A stretch of 64,000 nucleotides of DNA, taken from NCBI GenBank assembly GCA_002279935.1, contig NCCZ01000002.1, forward strand, positions 124,001 through 188,000. The letters are read 5' to 3'. Both the position numbers and the translations under genes were made by a program. Shown here in pieces: positions 52,689-62,467 of the stretch. The stretch comes from Hyphomicrobium sp. 12-62-95. GTDB taxonomy: Bacteria > Pseudomonadota > Alphaproteobacteria > Rhizobiales > Hyphomicrobiaceae. The notes below the pieces were generated by a model that made no database searches, was not told where the DNA came from, and saw only the letters and a list, made by a program, of their open reading frames with translations. Positions within the stretch are counted from its first letter, which is position 1; every line of letters starts with the position of its first letter.

Positions 52689-53429
52689 TCACTCGCGGCC
52701 CAAGATCCCGTTGACCAGTCGGTTGGCCCAGCCGCGGCTACGGAAGGAGCGCTTGAGCTCTACTGGGTCGTAGTGGTGATCGATCCAGGTGAAGAGATCG
52801 ATGGGATCGTTGGCGGCGTGGGCGAGATAGCGGTCGAAAAATGCATCGAGCACGCCCGTATCGGCGTGCCGAATGTGGCCGAAGCGCAGGCTCAACTGGC
52901 GCTTGGCTTCTTCAACCGGGACGTTGTCAACGAGATGCAGATAGAGCGCGCTCGCCAGTCCGGCGCGGTCGGCCCCGGATTTGCAGTGCAGGAGAAGGGG
53001 ATGTTCGATGCGGGCGAAGAGGTCGCGAAGCCCACGTAATTCTGCCTTCGACGGCGCGTCGCGGCTGCGGATGCAGTAATCGACATAGGTGAGTCCGAGG
53101 CGCTCGCAGGCCGCCCGCTCTGCGCGCGCGGTCGGCTTGCTGCCATTGCCGCGCAAGTTGATGACCGTCCGGACGCCGAGCGCTTTCACCGTTTTCAACT
53201 GATACGGCAGCGGCTGGGCCGCCCGCCACGCGCGCGACGACAGTCTGTGGCGATTTGGAAACAAGACGCGCACGAACAGGTGGTCGATAAGCAACATATC
53301 CGTGTAGCGGACCATCGGTGCCGCGAAACGGCGCAGGGGTTCCGGCGCAGTCTCGGCAATCCGAGACCTCGCATTCGTGGCGCCGCGGCGGAGCGCCCGT
53401 TTTATCCCCTTGATCCTGTTGGATGGCAT
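52689..53429 (-). CDS. Dual-specificity protein phosphatase-like protein
   Basis: 246 residues. The Cys-based phosphatase loop HCKSGADRAG (CX5R) with the preceding HPLLL strand is clear, and the substrate-side RGNGS fragment follows. A basic N-terminus precedes a hydrophobic stretch (about 43-58) that may tether it to the membrane. Related proteins near lipid A genes are tyrosine or lipid phosphatases. It ends 3 bp from the converging DUF4170 stop. Confidence 0.85.
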   Translation of the reverse strand: MPSNRIKGIKRALRRGATNARSRIAETAPEPLRRFAAPMVRYTDMLLIDHLFVRVLFPNRHRLSSRAWRAAQPLPYQLKTVKALGVRTVINLRGNGSKPTARAERAACERLGLTYVDYCIRSRDAPSKAELRGLRDLFARIEHPLLLHCKSGADRAGLASALYLHLVDNVPVEEAKRQLSLRFGHIRHADTGVLDAFFDRYLAHAANDPIDLFTWIDHHYDPVELKRSFRSRGWANRLVNGILGRE

Positions 53430-53694
53430 ATTCGCGTCGACTATCCCGGCTTGGTCTCAGTTGCTGGCGGATGTCTGCGCACCCCACGGCGGGGCAGAAC
53501 AAGCAGTGGCACGAATAACCGCCGCTGCTGCGGTCGATAACTGCCCATTGGCCTCTTATTGGGGTTGATATTCGGTGCTCTAACCTGAGACAAGAGGAGA
53601 TCGGGGCGCGCCCCTCAACGGCGCGCTCCTAGTTCGATGATTGCCATGTGGGATCAGTCTGTTCCCATAGGCGGGGCCGGGACGCATAGCTTCT

Positions 53695-55797
53695 ATGGCA
53701 CATTCGCCTCCCGACACGGTGAGCGCTGGACGATTGGCTGGGCGGCAACTGGCACGGCTGGTGCGGCTGGTCTACCGCACGTCGGATGTGATCGCGGAAC
53801 CCGCTGGTATCATCGACCGGTTGCGGTCGGATCATCCGTGCATCGTCGGCCTCTGGCATGGCCAATTCATGATGGCTTCGATGCACCGGCCGGAAGTCCC
53901 GGTGGCGGCAATGGTTGCTCGTCATGGCGATGCGGAATTTATCGGCTCTACGATGGCCAATCTCGGCGTCGAACTTGTCCGGGGCGCAGGCGCAGGGGGA
54001 CGCAAGAAGGATCGCGGGGGTGCCAGTGCGCTGCGCGCGGCGTTGCAATGTCTGGCGGATGGGAAGTCGTTCGTGATGACCGCGGATGTGCCGCCGGGAC
54101 CGGCGCGGCACTGCGGCGATGGCATCATCACGCTGGCGCGGATGAGCGGTCGCCCGATTGTGCCGCTGGCAGTGGCAAGTTCACGGTTCAAAACGTTTGA
54201 TACCTGGAGCCGGCTGACGATCAATTTGCCGTTCTCCAAACTGGCCTATGTTTATGGCGAACCGATCTTCGTGCCGCGCGCGGCGAGTGCGGCGGAGCTG
54301 GAAGCGATCCGTTTGCACGTCGAGGGCGAACTCCAACGGGTGACGCGGCGGGCGTATGATCTCGCCGGGGCCGATCTCGCAAGGGCGACGCCGCGCTCGG
54401 CGGATCCGACCATTCCGCCGCCGAAACTGGGCGCAACGCTGCGGTCGTATCGCGGCCTGACGCGCGCACTGGCACCGCTGGCGCCGGCCGGCCTTGCGCG
54501 ACGTGCGAGACGGGGCAAGGAAGATCCCGCGCGGCAATCCGAGCGTCTGGGACGGCCGAATGCGGCGCGCCCTCCCGGTCCGTTGGCGTGGGTGCATGCG
54601 GCGAGCGTGGGTGAACTCAACGCCGTGCTGCCCCTCATTGCGCGCATGGAAACAGCGCGCCCCGACATTCATGTTCTCGTCACGACGGGGACGGTGACAT
54701 CGGCCAACATCGCGGCCGGCCGGTTGGGATCGCGTGCACTACATCAGTATGCGCCGATCGACACGCCGCAGGCCGTGCGCGGTTTTCTTGACTATTGGAA
54801 ACCGGATCTCGCCGTTTTCACCGAGAGCGAAGTCTGGCCCAATCTGATCATGGCGACGTCGGAGCGGGGAATTGCGCTGACGTTGGTCAATGCTCGGATG
54901 TCTTGGCGCAGTTTTAAGCGTTGGCGCTGGCAGCGCGGGATCGCCAAGCAATTGTTCGGACGGTTCGATCTTGTTCTGGCTCAGAATGCTGCGCTGGCAC
55001 GGCAGTTCGCGTTTCTGGGCGCGCCGCGGACGACAGCGGCGGGGAACCTGAAAATCGACGCTCCGGCACCGCCGGTCGATGCTGCGTCCCTGGCGCAGAT
55101 GCGGGCTTGCATCGGGTCGCGGCCGGTCTGGGTGGCGGCTAGCACCCACGAGGGCGAGGAGCGGATTATCGCCGATGCGCACCGCATTATGCGCGCGCGG
55201 CTGCCGGATCTCTTGACCATCATCGCGCCGCGGCACCCGGAGCGGGGCCCGGTGCTCGCTGCTGAATTCGAAGGTGCGGAGTTTCGCGTTGCCTTGCGTT
55301 CGTACGGGCAAGATCCGGCGCCAGACACAGACCTCTATCTGGCCGATACGATCGGGGAGTTGGGTCTCTTCTATTCGCTCAGCCAGACGGTCATGCTCGG
55401 CGGATCGTTGGTGGCGCGCGGTGGCCAGAACCCCATCGAGGCGATCCGGTTGGGATGCGCCGTCATAAGTGGCCCGAGCCGGCATAACTTTGCGGATATT
55501 TATGGCGGGCTTGAAGGGGCTGGCGCGGTTGTTGGCGTGACCGGGGCGGACGATCTCGCCGAGGCTGCGATGCGCTTGATCACCGATGCGGCCGCGCGCG
55601 CGGCGGCGTGCCGTGCGGGCGAGGCGGCGTTGGTGGGGATGAGCGGTGCACTCGAGCAGACCGTTGCCGCGCTCTTGCCGTTGCTGCCCATGGCTCCGGC
55701 GGCGGCAGCGCTTTCGGCGTCGCCCACTGGCGCGGACGCCGAACCCGAAGCCCGCGAGGACGCGCCCGTGCAAGGTCTCAGACGTGCCGTTTCGTGA
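53695..55797 (+). CDS. waaA: DUF374 lysophospholipid acyltransferase fused to Kdo transferase WaaA
   Basis: 700 residues with two domains that are normally separate genes. Residues about 1-235 are a DUF374 LPLAT-type acyltransferase (GLWHGQFMMA, ARHGDAEFIG, SFVMTADVPPGPA). Residues about 245-690 are WaaA (KdtA), with LGRPNAARPPGPLAWVHAASVGELNA carrying the catalytic Glu near residue 305 (written in part), TESEVWPNL and a GGSLVARGGQNPIEA C-terminal motif. WaaA adds Kdo to lipid IVA at the inner membrane. There is no frameshift or stop between the parts. lpxK follows with a 14-nt overlap. Confidence 0.9.
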   Translation: MAHSPPDTVSAGRLAGRQLARLVRLVYRTSDVIAEPAGIIDRLRSDHPCIVGLWHGQFMMASMHRPEVPVAAMVARHGDAEFIGSTMANLGVELVRGAGAGGRKKDRGGASALRAALQCLADGKSFVMTADVPPGPARHCGDGIITLARMSGRPIVPLAVASSRFKTFDTWSRLTINLPFSKLAYVYGEPIFVPRAASAAELEAIRLHVEGELQRVTRRAYDLAGADLARATPRSADPTIPPPKLGATLRSYRGLTRALAPLAPAGLARRARRGKEDPARQSERLGRPNAARPPGPLAWVHAASVGELNAVLPLIARMETARPDIHVLVTTGTVTSANIAAGRLGSRALHQYAPIDTPQAVRGFLDYWKPDLAVFTESEVWPNLIMATSERGIALTLVNARMSWRSFKRWRWQRGIAKQLFGRFDLVLAQNAALARQFAFLGAPRTTAAGNLKIDAPAPPVDAASLAQMRACIGSRPVWVAASTHEGEERIIADAHRIMRARLPDLLTIIAPRHPERGPVLAAEFEGAEFRVALRSYGQDPAPDTDLYLADTIGELGLFYSLSQTVMLGGSLVARGGQNPIEAIRLGCAVISGPSRHNFADIYGGLEGAGAVVGVTGADDLAEAAMRLITDAAARAAACRAGEAALVGMSGALEQTVAALLPLLPMAPAAAALSASPTGADAEPEAREDAPVQGLRRAVS

Positions 55798-56815
55798 GCC
55801 GTCGTGGTGGTATGGTCCGCGGCCCGGCTTTGCCGCACGGGCGCTGACGCCGGCTGCATGGATCTATGGCCAGTTGTCTGCCCGGCGGATGGCGCAAGAC
55901 CCCCGATATTCCGCGGCGCTGCCGGTTGTGTGCATCGGTAATTTCACAGCCGGCGGGACAGGTAAGACGCCGCTCTCGCTGTGGATAGCCCGACAATTGA
56001 CGGCGCAGAATTTGTCGCCGGTTTTTCTGACGCGCGGATATGGCTCCGCCGTGCGCGCTCCGACGCTGGTCGATCTGGAGCGGCATTGCGCGGCGGACGT
56101 GGGGGATGAGGCGTTGCTGCTGGCGCGGGCGGGGCGCGTGATGGTTGCGCCCGATCGAGTGGCCGGCGCGAAGGCACTGACCGGTCAGGGGATTGCGGGC
56201 GACGTGATCCTCATGGATGACGGGCTGCAAAATCCAGGGCTTTCGAAAGATCTCACCATTGCCGTCGTCGACGGTGCGCGGGCGTTCGGCAACGGTGGTG
56301 TCATTCCATCGGGTCCGCTTCGGGCGCCGCTTCCCGTGCAGTTGGCGAAGACTGATATCGTCGTGGTGAATGGGCGGCGCGAGGATCGGGACCGGGTTGC
56401 GGTACAGATTGCGCCGTGGTTTTCGGGGCCGGTTCTGTCGGCGGAGCCGGAACCAGCCGGCGACACATCATGGCTGCAGGGGCAGCGCATATTAGCCTTT
56501 GCCGGCATCGGCAATCCCGATCGATTTTTCCGGCTGCTGGAGCGCTTGGGTGCGACACTGGTGGGCGAGCGGCGGTTTGCCGATCATCACGCCTTCACCG
56601 ATGCGGAAGCCGCGCGGCTGTTGGCCGAGGCGGACAAATTCGGCGCGATGCTTGTGACGACGGAGAAGGACTTCGTGCGCCTTGGGAATACCGGTGCGCA
56701 GGCGGATTTGAAGCGGGCGGCAAGAATGCTTCCGATTGCACTCAGTTTGCGCGCGGATGACGGGGCGATTTTGATGGCGCGGACTGCCGGCACGATCACC
56801 GAGCGGATGTCTTAG
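55784..56815 (+). CDS. lpxK: Tetraacyldisaccharide 4'-kinase LpxK
   Basis: 343 residues from GTG 55784. The P-loop IGNFTAGGTGKTP, the LTRGYGS and DVGDEALLLAR segments, and the Walker-B-like LMDDGLQNP are LpxK hallmarks. It phosphorylates the 4' position of the lipid A disaccharide. The start overlaps the end of the fused gene, so translation is coupled. No good ATG exists; the long upstream open frame is a shadow. Confidence 0.93.
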   Translation: MPFREPSWWYGPRPGFAARALTPAAWIYGQLSARRMAQDPRYSAALPVVCIGNFTAGGTGKTPLSLWIARQLTAQNLSPVFLTRGYGSAVRAPTLVDLERHCAADVGDEALLLARAGRVMVAPDRVAGAKALTGQGIAGDVILMDDGLQNPGLSKDLTIAVVDGARAFGNGGVIPSGPLRAPLPVQLAKTDIVVVNGRREDRDRVAVQIAPWFSGPVLSAEPEPAGDTSWLQGQRILAFAGIGNPDRFFRLLERLGATLVGERRFADHHAFTDAEAARLLAEADKFGAMLVTTEKDFVRLGNTGAQADLKRAARMLPIALSLRADDGAILMARTAGTITERMS

Positions 56816-56822
56816 ACGCCGC

Positions 56823-57047
56823 TCAGTTGCCGGACTGTGTTTCGAGGTAGCGTTTCATGGATATTTCGGGCGTGGCGTAGGCTTCCTGGCGCTCGACGCT
56901 CCAGTAGCGCAAATTGGCCAGTTCAATGCGCGCGCCGGACACCGCGCAGCGGACGTAGTCACCGGCCGAGAGCACCTGGAATTCGCCGGCCAGATACCGG
57001 ATGCGGGCTTCCGTGCCGCCGCCAAACAATCGTTCCAGCCTGTTCAT
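56823..57047 (-). CDS. DUF2093 protein
   Basis: 74 residues. RYLAGEFQVLSAGDYVRCAVSG and LANLRYWSVERQEAYATPE (each given in part) are the DUF2093 signature, a small protein found beside lpxK in Rhizobiales. Function unknown. It converges on lpxK with 7 nt between the stops. Confidence 0.92.
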   Translation of the reverse strand: MNRLERLFGGGTEARIRYLAGEFQVLSAGDYVRCAVSGARIELANLRYWSVERQEAYATPEISMKRYLETQSGN

Positions 57048-57167
57048 TGCCGATCCTTCCCCGGGCGCCGGGGACCATAGCGTTTCGTTCGGTATGTCTA
57101 GTGGGCTTGTTGGGCGGCGGCAAGTCAGGTGGGCGATTGACGTGGCGGGGCCACGCGGCCGGACGGT

Positions 57168-58703
57168 CTAGAGGAGCGAACCTTGCGGCGGCGTGCCGCG
57201 CTTTTTGCGCGCGGCTGGCGCCGACGGCCGGGGCGACGCCGGGATGCTCGCGCCGACGTCGCGGCTTGGTGCGCCGCCGGTCACTTCCACGGGTGTGCGG
57301 CCATCGGCGAATTCGACTTCGAGAGGCTGTCCCGCAGTCAACGCTGCGGCGCGGCGAACCATGGCTCCGGTTTCATCGCGGACGATGGCGAAGCCGCGGG
57401 CAAGGACGCCTTGGTAACTATAGGAGGTGAGCAACTTGGATTGTGCTTCGAGTGCGCGGCGCTTTTGGTCAAGGCGGTTGGCGAGGGCTTCGATGCGCAG
57501 ACGTCCGCCGACGCGTTCGAAACGTGTGCGGCGCTCGCCGGCGATGCGCGTCATGGCGGTGCGGGCGCGGGCGAAACCGTCGGTGAGGCGGCGGTCGCGG
57601 CGTTCGACGAGATTGTGCAAGAGGCCGGGCGTCAGGCGGCCGGCGACCTTGGCTTGGCGCATCGCGTGCGCGCGCGTGTTGGCGAGAAGCGCGCGAGAGA
57701 GACGCTGATCGACCGCATCGAAGCGCTGGCGCGGCAGGGCGGTGAGATCCTCGGGGCGGGGCAGGCCGCGCGCGGCGGCTTTCAGGTGCGTGCGGGTCGC
57801 TTCGAGCAGGCGGCGGCAGGCGATGCGCAAGCGCTGGCTGCGGTCGGCGACGTCGGCCATCAGTTCGGAATATTTCGGCACCGCCCATTCGGCGGCTTTG
57901 GTGGGCGTGGGCGCGCGGGCGTCCGCGACGAGATCGATCAGCGTCCAGTCGGTTTCGTGGCCGACGGCGGAAATGAGCGGGATGCGGCTTTCGGCGGCCG
58001 CGCGGACGACAACCTCTTCGTTGAAGCCCCACAGGTCTTCCAGACTGCCGCCGCCGCGCGCGACAATGAGAACGTCCGGGCGCGGGACGGGGCCGCCGGG
58101 TGCAAGCGCGTTGAACCCACGAATGGCGGCTGCGACCTTCACAGCGCTGCCTTCGCCTTGCACGGGGACGGGCCAGACGATCACGTGCGCGGGGAAGCGC
58201 TCTTCGAAGCCGTGTAGCATGTCGCGGATGACGGCGCCGGTCGGCGAGGTGACGATACCAACGACACGGGGCAGGAAGGGCAACGGCTGCTTGCGGTCTT
58301 CATCGAAGAGACCTTCGGCTGCAAACTTGCGCTTGCGTTCTTCCAGCAGCGCCATCAGCGCGCCGGCGCCGGCGGGTTCGAGGGCTTCGATGACGATTTG
58401 ATATTTGGACGAGCCGGGGAAGCACGACACCTTGCCGGTGACGATCACTTCCATGCCCTCTTCGGGCTTGATCTTGAGGCGGTTCCAATTGCCCTTCCAG
58501 ACGACGGCATCGATCTTCGCCTTGTCATCCTTCAGCGAGAAATAGCAGTGGCCGGAGGAATGCGGGCCGCGATAGCCTGAGACTTCGCCGCGCAGGCGGA
58601 TATGGCCGAAGCCGTCTTCGAGCGCGCGCTTGATGGCGTTGGAGAGATCGCCGACGGAATACTCCGGCGCGTTGCGCAAAGGCTGGGGCGTCAGGTCGGC
58701 CAC
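57168..58703 (-). CDS. xseA: Exodeoxyribonuclease VII large subunit
   Basis: 511 residues starting at GTG 58703. The N-terminal OB-fold (about 1-110, with [20 protein letters not shown]) is followed by the nuclease domain with [24 protein letters not shown], and [11 protein letters not shown], and a long coiled-coil. It degrades single-stranded DNA as a complex with XseB, which is not next to it. The C-terminal 40 residues are low complexity. Confidence 0.96.
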   Translation of the reverse strand: MADLTPQPLRNAPEYSVGDLSNAIKRALEDGFGHIRLRGEVSGYRGPHSSGHCYFSLKDDKAKIDAVVWKGNWNRLKIKPEEGMEVIVTGKVSCFPGSSKYQIVIEALEPAGAGALMALLEERKRKFAAEGLFDEDRKQPLPFLPRVVGIVTSPTGAVIRDMLHGFEERFPAHVIVWPVPVQGEGSAVKVAAAIRGFNALAPGGPVPRPDVLIVARGGGSLEDLWGFNEEVVVRAAAESRIPLISAVGHETDWTLIDLVADARAPTPTKAAEWAVPKYSELMADVADRSQRLRIACRRLLEATRTHLKAAARGLPRPEDLTALPRQRFDAVDQRLSRALLANTRAHAMRQAKVAGRLTPGLLHNLVERRDRRLTDGFARARTAMTRIAGERRTRFERVGGRLRIEALANRLDQKRRALEAQSKLLTSYSYQGVLARGFAIVRDETGAMVRRAAALTAGQPLEVEFADGRTPVEVTGGAPSRDVGASIPASPRPSAPAARKKRGTPPQGSLL

Positions 58704-58837
58704 GAGTCGCTGTTCTCCTGCGGGTGGGGCCGACTATACCCATTGGCGGCCTCAGGCAATACCGGCGATGGGAACTCTGCCCACGCGCAAGCGTTTTTTC
58801 CTCACGACTTTCAATTTTCAGCCCATGGGAGACACTC

Positions 58838-59236
58838 ATGAGAACGGCAGGCTATGACCTGCGTTGCACGGGCTTTGCGCTGATCGCTGGGTCGTTCGTG
58901 GCGGCGGCGGCTTTGGCGCAGTCAGCGCCCAGCGGCAGGGATCCGAAGGTCGCCTACAATAACCATTGCCGGACGTGTCATTCGGCGGAACCGGGCGATA
59001 ACCGGCTGGGGCCGTCGCTGCACGGGGTGATGGGGCGTAAGGCTGGCAGCGTCGAGGGATTTGCGTATTCGCCGGGTTTCAAGACGACGGATCTGGTGTG
59101 GGACGACGCCAATATGGACAAATTCATCGCCAATCCCAATAGCGTCTTCCCGGGCAGCAACATGGCGACGTTTGCTGGGCTTGAAGACGAGAGCCAACGC
59201 AAGTCGATCATCGACTACCTGAAGACACTCAAATAA
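58838..59236 (+). CDS. Periplasmic class I c-type cytochrome
   Basis: 132 residues from ATG 58838. A signal peptide (about 1-27, ending LAQ) precedes the heme site CRTCH and the axial methionine in GSNMATF. The pattern GPSLHGVMGRKAGSVEGFAYS is that of cytochrome c2-like/class I proteins. It should carry electrons in the periplasm. No oxidase or dehydrogenase gene is adjacent. Confidence 0.93.
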   Translation: MRTAGYDLRCTGFALIAGSFVAAAALAQSAPSGRDPKVAYNNHCRTCHSAEPGDNRLGPSLHGVMGRKAGSVEGFAYSPGFKTTDLVWDDANMDKFIANPNSVFPGSNMATFAGLEDESQRKSIIDYLKTLK

Positions 59237-59238
59237 AT

Positions 59239-59934
59239 TCAACCGATCAGTCGCCCGTCGACGATGCGGACGTGGCGGTCGGCGCGGGCAGCGAGCGCCA
59301 AATCATGCGTGACCATGACCACGGAACGCTTGGTCTCATCGACCAACTGACGCAAGACGGCGAGCACCTGCTCGCTGGAGGCACTGTCCAGGTTGCCTGT
59401 CGGCTCATCGGCGAGAATGACTTGCGGTTCGTTGGCGAGCGCGCGGGCGATGGCGACGCGTTGGCGCTGTCCGCCGGAAAGCTGTCCGGGGAGTTTATTG
59501 GCGTGGGCTTCCAGGCCGAGCGACGCCAGAAGTTTCATCGCGCGATCTTTCATGGCGCGTTCGCTCAACTCACCCAAAGCGCGCATTGGGAGCATGACGT
59601 TGGTCAGCGCGGAAAACTCGACCAGCAGAAAGTGGAACTGGAAGACAAACCCCAACAGCTTGAGGCGCAGGCGCGCGCGTTCAACTTCGCTGCCAGCTGG
59701 GACCGGACGGCCTTGCATCAGGACTTCGCCCGATGTGGGGACGTCCAAGAGCCCGAGCAGATAGAGGAGCGAACTCTTGCCCGATCCCGACGGTCCGGTG
59801 ATGGCGACGAATTCGCCCGGTTCAATTTTCATGCTGATGTCGCGCACAAGCGTCGTCTCGACGCCGTCGCCGATTGTCTTTGTGACGTGGCGCAATTCGA
59901 TCAGCGGCGTTGTCACCGGAAGCTGGATCGTCAT
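59239..59934 (-). CDS. ABC transporter ATP-binding protein, MacB/LolD-like
   Basis: 231 residues from ATG 59934. Walker A GPSGSGKSS, signature LSGGQRQRVAIARAL and Walker B VILADEPTGNLD are complete, with the LolD/FtsE-type extended Q-loop region FVFQFHFLL. It powers the permease encoded upstream, whose stop overlaps this start (ATGA). With the permease and the fusion protein it forms a MacAB-like complex. Confidence 0.95.
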   Translation of the reverse strand: MTIQLPVTTPLIELRHVTKTIGDGVETTLVRDISMKIEPGEFVAITGPSGSGKSSLLYLLGLLDVPTSGEVLMQGRPVPAGSEVERARLRLKLLGFVFQFHFLLVEFSALTNVMLPMRALGELSERAMKDRAMKLLASLGLEAHANKLPGQLSGGQRQRVAIARALANEPQVILADEPTGNLDSASSEQVLAVLRQLVDETKRSVVMVTHDLALAARADRHVRIVDGRLIG

Positions 59935-61166
59935 GAGGCGCCCCGGATGATTTCGACGGGGTGGACGCTGGCGGCCTTGCGGGCGGGGAGATAGCCGGCG
60001 ATGGCGGAGGCGGTGAGCGCGACGAGACCGGCCAACGCATAATGCACCGGGCTGTAGTACATCGGCAGGCGCGTGGCATCCATGAACGGGCTTTTGAATT
60101 CGATCGTGCCCAGCGCTTGGCAAAGTGCGTAGCCCAATATCCATCCCAAAAGCGTGCCGGCGATGCCGATGATCAAAGCTTCGAGGAGAAAGATCGAGCG
60201 CACGGTGCGTTCGGTGAAGCCCAGCGATTTGAGGATCGCGATGTCGCGGGTTTTCTCGTGCGTGATGGTGGAGATGATGTTGTACGTGCCGAAGGAGGCG
60301 ACGAGCAGGATCGCGCCGACCACGGTGTACATGATGAAGTTGCGGATCTCGAGGGCGGAGAGGAGGTCTTCGTTGGCTTCCTGCCAGGACACCGATTTGT
60401 AGCCGGTCTGGGCCTCGATGCGCCCGGCGATCTCCCTGGCAGCCATGATATCGGTGACGCGGATGCGCATCGCATTCACGATGCCCGTTTGGCCGGCGAG
60501 GATCTGCGCGGTCTTGATGAGCGTGAAGGCCTGCGTTTCATCGGTCTGGCTGATGCCGGAATGGAGCAGCGCCACGACGGTGCACGACAGAACACGGCCT
60601 GTACTCGAGACGACTGCAATCGTGTTGCCGACGCGGGCGCCGATTTTTTCCGCCAGCCGATCGCCCAGAATGATGGCGTTGGACGAGCGGTAGAGATCCC
60701 GCAGCGTACCTTGGCGCAATTGTTCGGGGAGTTTGGAGACGGCGGCTTCGCGTTTGGGGTCGATGCCGGTGACGTTTGCGGCGGTGTCGCGGCTGGCGTA
60801 GCGGATGACGGCGCGGGCCTGGACGGAGGGGGCGACGGCGCCTTCGAGCCAGCTGTCGAGCGAGGCGATGATCGCAAAGGGGTTCTTGATGCCGGGGCGC
60901 GTCGCCATGGTGCTGAGGCCGGAAAAGGCGACCACTTGGTAGTGATCTTCGGCGGGCTGGCGGGGTGGCTCGCGGCGCTCGTCGCTCATGGTGATGTGAG
61001 GAAGTGCGTCGACCAATTGGGTGACGAAGTCGCGCTGCGAGCCTTCCATTAGGGCTGCCATCATCACCGAGAAGCCGACGCCCATGGCCACGCCCATGAG
61101 GCCGACAAAGGTTTGCCGGAGGCGGGAGCGGACATGCGTGAGGGCGATGTCGAGGACGAGGTTCAT
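59931..61166 (-). CDS. ABC transporter permease, MacB-like
   Basis: 411 residues from ATG 61166. One N-terminal transmembrane helix, a large periplasmic domain (about 60-280), and three C-terminal helices (FMYTVVGAILLVASFG, ALIIGIAGTLLGWILG, ALAGLVALTASAIAGYLPA, positions about 285-405). This is the FtsX/MacB topology for mechanotransmission export or lipoprotein release. No ATPase domain is fused, so it relies on the separate ATP-binding protein. Confidence 0.92.
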   Translation of the reverse strand: MNLVLDIALTHVRSRLRQTFVGLMGVAMGVGFSVMMAALMEGSQRDFVTQLVDALPHITMSDERREPPRQPAEDHYQVVAFSGLSTMATRPGIKNPFAIIASLDSWLEGAVAPSVQARAVIRYASRDTAANVTGIDPKREAAVSKLPEQLRQGTLRDLYRSSNAIILGDRLAEKIGARVGNTIAVVSSTGRVLSCTVVALLHSGISQTDETQAFTLIKTAQILAGQTGIVNAMRIRVTDIMAAREIAGRIEAQTGYKSVSWQEANEDLLSALEIRNFIMYTVVGAILLVASFGTYNIISTITHEKTRDIAILKSLGFTERTVRSIFLLEALIIGIAGTLLGWILGYALCQALGTIEFKSPFMDATRLPMYYSPVHYALAGLVALTASAIAGYLPARKAASVHPVEIIRGAS

Positions 61167-61167
61167 C

Positions 61168-62295
61168 TCACTCTCGCACCGGCCGGACGTTGTCGCCATC
61201 GCTCAGGCCCGCCGGCGGTGGCGAGACAATTAAATCGCCGGGCGCCAGCGCACCTTTGACTTCGACGCGATCGGTGCCGCGAATGCCGACTTCAACCGCG
61301 ATCTGGCGCACCTCCCCGTCCTCGACCTTGAGCACTTGGTTATTGGAAATCGCTTCGGCGGGGACGACGAGCGCGCCCTTGGCTTCGGCCACAACGATGT
61401 TGGCTTCCACGCTCATGCCGACCTTCAGCGGCGTGTCGGCGGGAAGCAAAAGATGGACACGAAACGTTTTCGTCTCCGGGTCGCCCTTGGGGGTGATGCG
61501 CTCGACCGTGGCCGGCAACGGTGTGCCGGTGTGGCCCTCATGGCGGAGCAGGACGCGCTGGCCGGCGGCAACCTTCAAGATGTCGTCTTGGTTCACTTCG
61601 GCGATGATTTTCAGCGGGCTCGGCTCGCCGACCCAGAGGAGCGTATCGCGTTCGCCGATGCCGGCGATCTCGCCGACTTCGCCGATGCGGCGCATGACGA
61701 TACCATCGAGGGGCGACTTCAAAGCCAGATCGGAGATGCGATCTTTTTGCATGGCGACGCGGGCCTCGTATTCGCGCACCTCGGTGAGCTTGTCGTCGAG
61801 CGCCACGCGGGAAACGGAGTTGCGCTTCACCAGTCCTTCCAGGCGGGCGGCGTCTTCCTTGTAGCGGTTGAGACGCGATTCAAATTCGCGCAGAACAGCT
61901 TGTTCTTCGTCGTCATCGAGGCGAACCACGACCTGACCCTTCTTGACCTCTTGGCCTTCACATTTGCAGATCTCTTCGATGCGTTTGCGCGCGGGCGCTG
62001 TGACCTTCGCCCAGTTGACGGGCTCAACCACGCCGGTGGCATAGACGACTTCGGCGGCGTCCCCCGTGGTGACGGCCACAACCTTGACCTCCGGCCCGCG
62101 ATCCCACCACCACCAACCAACGATCAACGCCAAGCCCAGCGCGACGAGGGTCAGCAGGCGACGTTCGGCGTGGGGCAGACGGCCGTGCGGGTCGTCGCCG
62201 TCCTCGTCGTCATCGGTGTGCGAGAACCAGCCGCGCAGTGCTTGGGGCCAGTCCGCCCACGTCTTCGCCATCGGATAGGCGATGGGGTCGGGCAT
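61168..62295 (-). CDS. Membrane fusion protein (HlyD/MacA family)
   Basis: 375 residues. A cytoplasmic N-terminus with an acidic patch (HTDDDEDGDDPHG), one transmembrane helix ending in WWWWD (about 47-66), a lipoyl half (TGVVEPVNWAKVTAP), a coiled-coil hairpin (about 135-195), and the second lipoyl and beta-barrel half (LALKSPLDGIVMRR). It links the MacB-like permease to an outer-membrane channel, not encoded here. It is first in the three-gene operon, one nt before the permease. Confidence 0.93.
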   Translation of the reverse strand: MPDPIAYPMAKTWADWPQALRGWFSHTDDDEDGDDPHGRLPHAERRLLTLVALGLALIVGWWWWDRGPEVKVVAVTTGDAAEVVYATGVVEPVNWAKVTAPARKRIEEICKCEGQEVKKGQVVVRLDDDEEQAVLREFESRLNRYKEDAARLEGLVKRNSVSRVALDDKLTEVREYEARVAMQKDRISDLALKSPLDGIVMRRIGEVGEIAGIGERDTLLWVGEPSPLKIIAEVNQDDILKVAAGQRVLLRHEGHTGTPLPATVERITPKGDPETKTFRVHLLLPADTPLKVGMSVEANIVVAEAKGALVVPAEAISNNQVLKVEDGEVRQIAVEVGIRGTDRVEVKGALAPGDLIVSPPPAGLSDGDNVRPVRE

Positions 62296-62467
62296 TGATG
62301 GGGCTCCTCACTTGGCGATCTGTGCTGCCAATGTCACCCTGACAGTCCTAGGACCACGGACCATACTGGGCCGTGATCCTGGTCAACGTGCCTGAAAATG
62401 GGCCAAAAGATCAACCTCTTGACCCGGCTCTTGACCCGGGCGGTTAACCGTAGCACTTCACGGGGCC

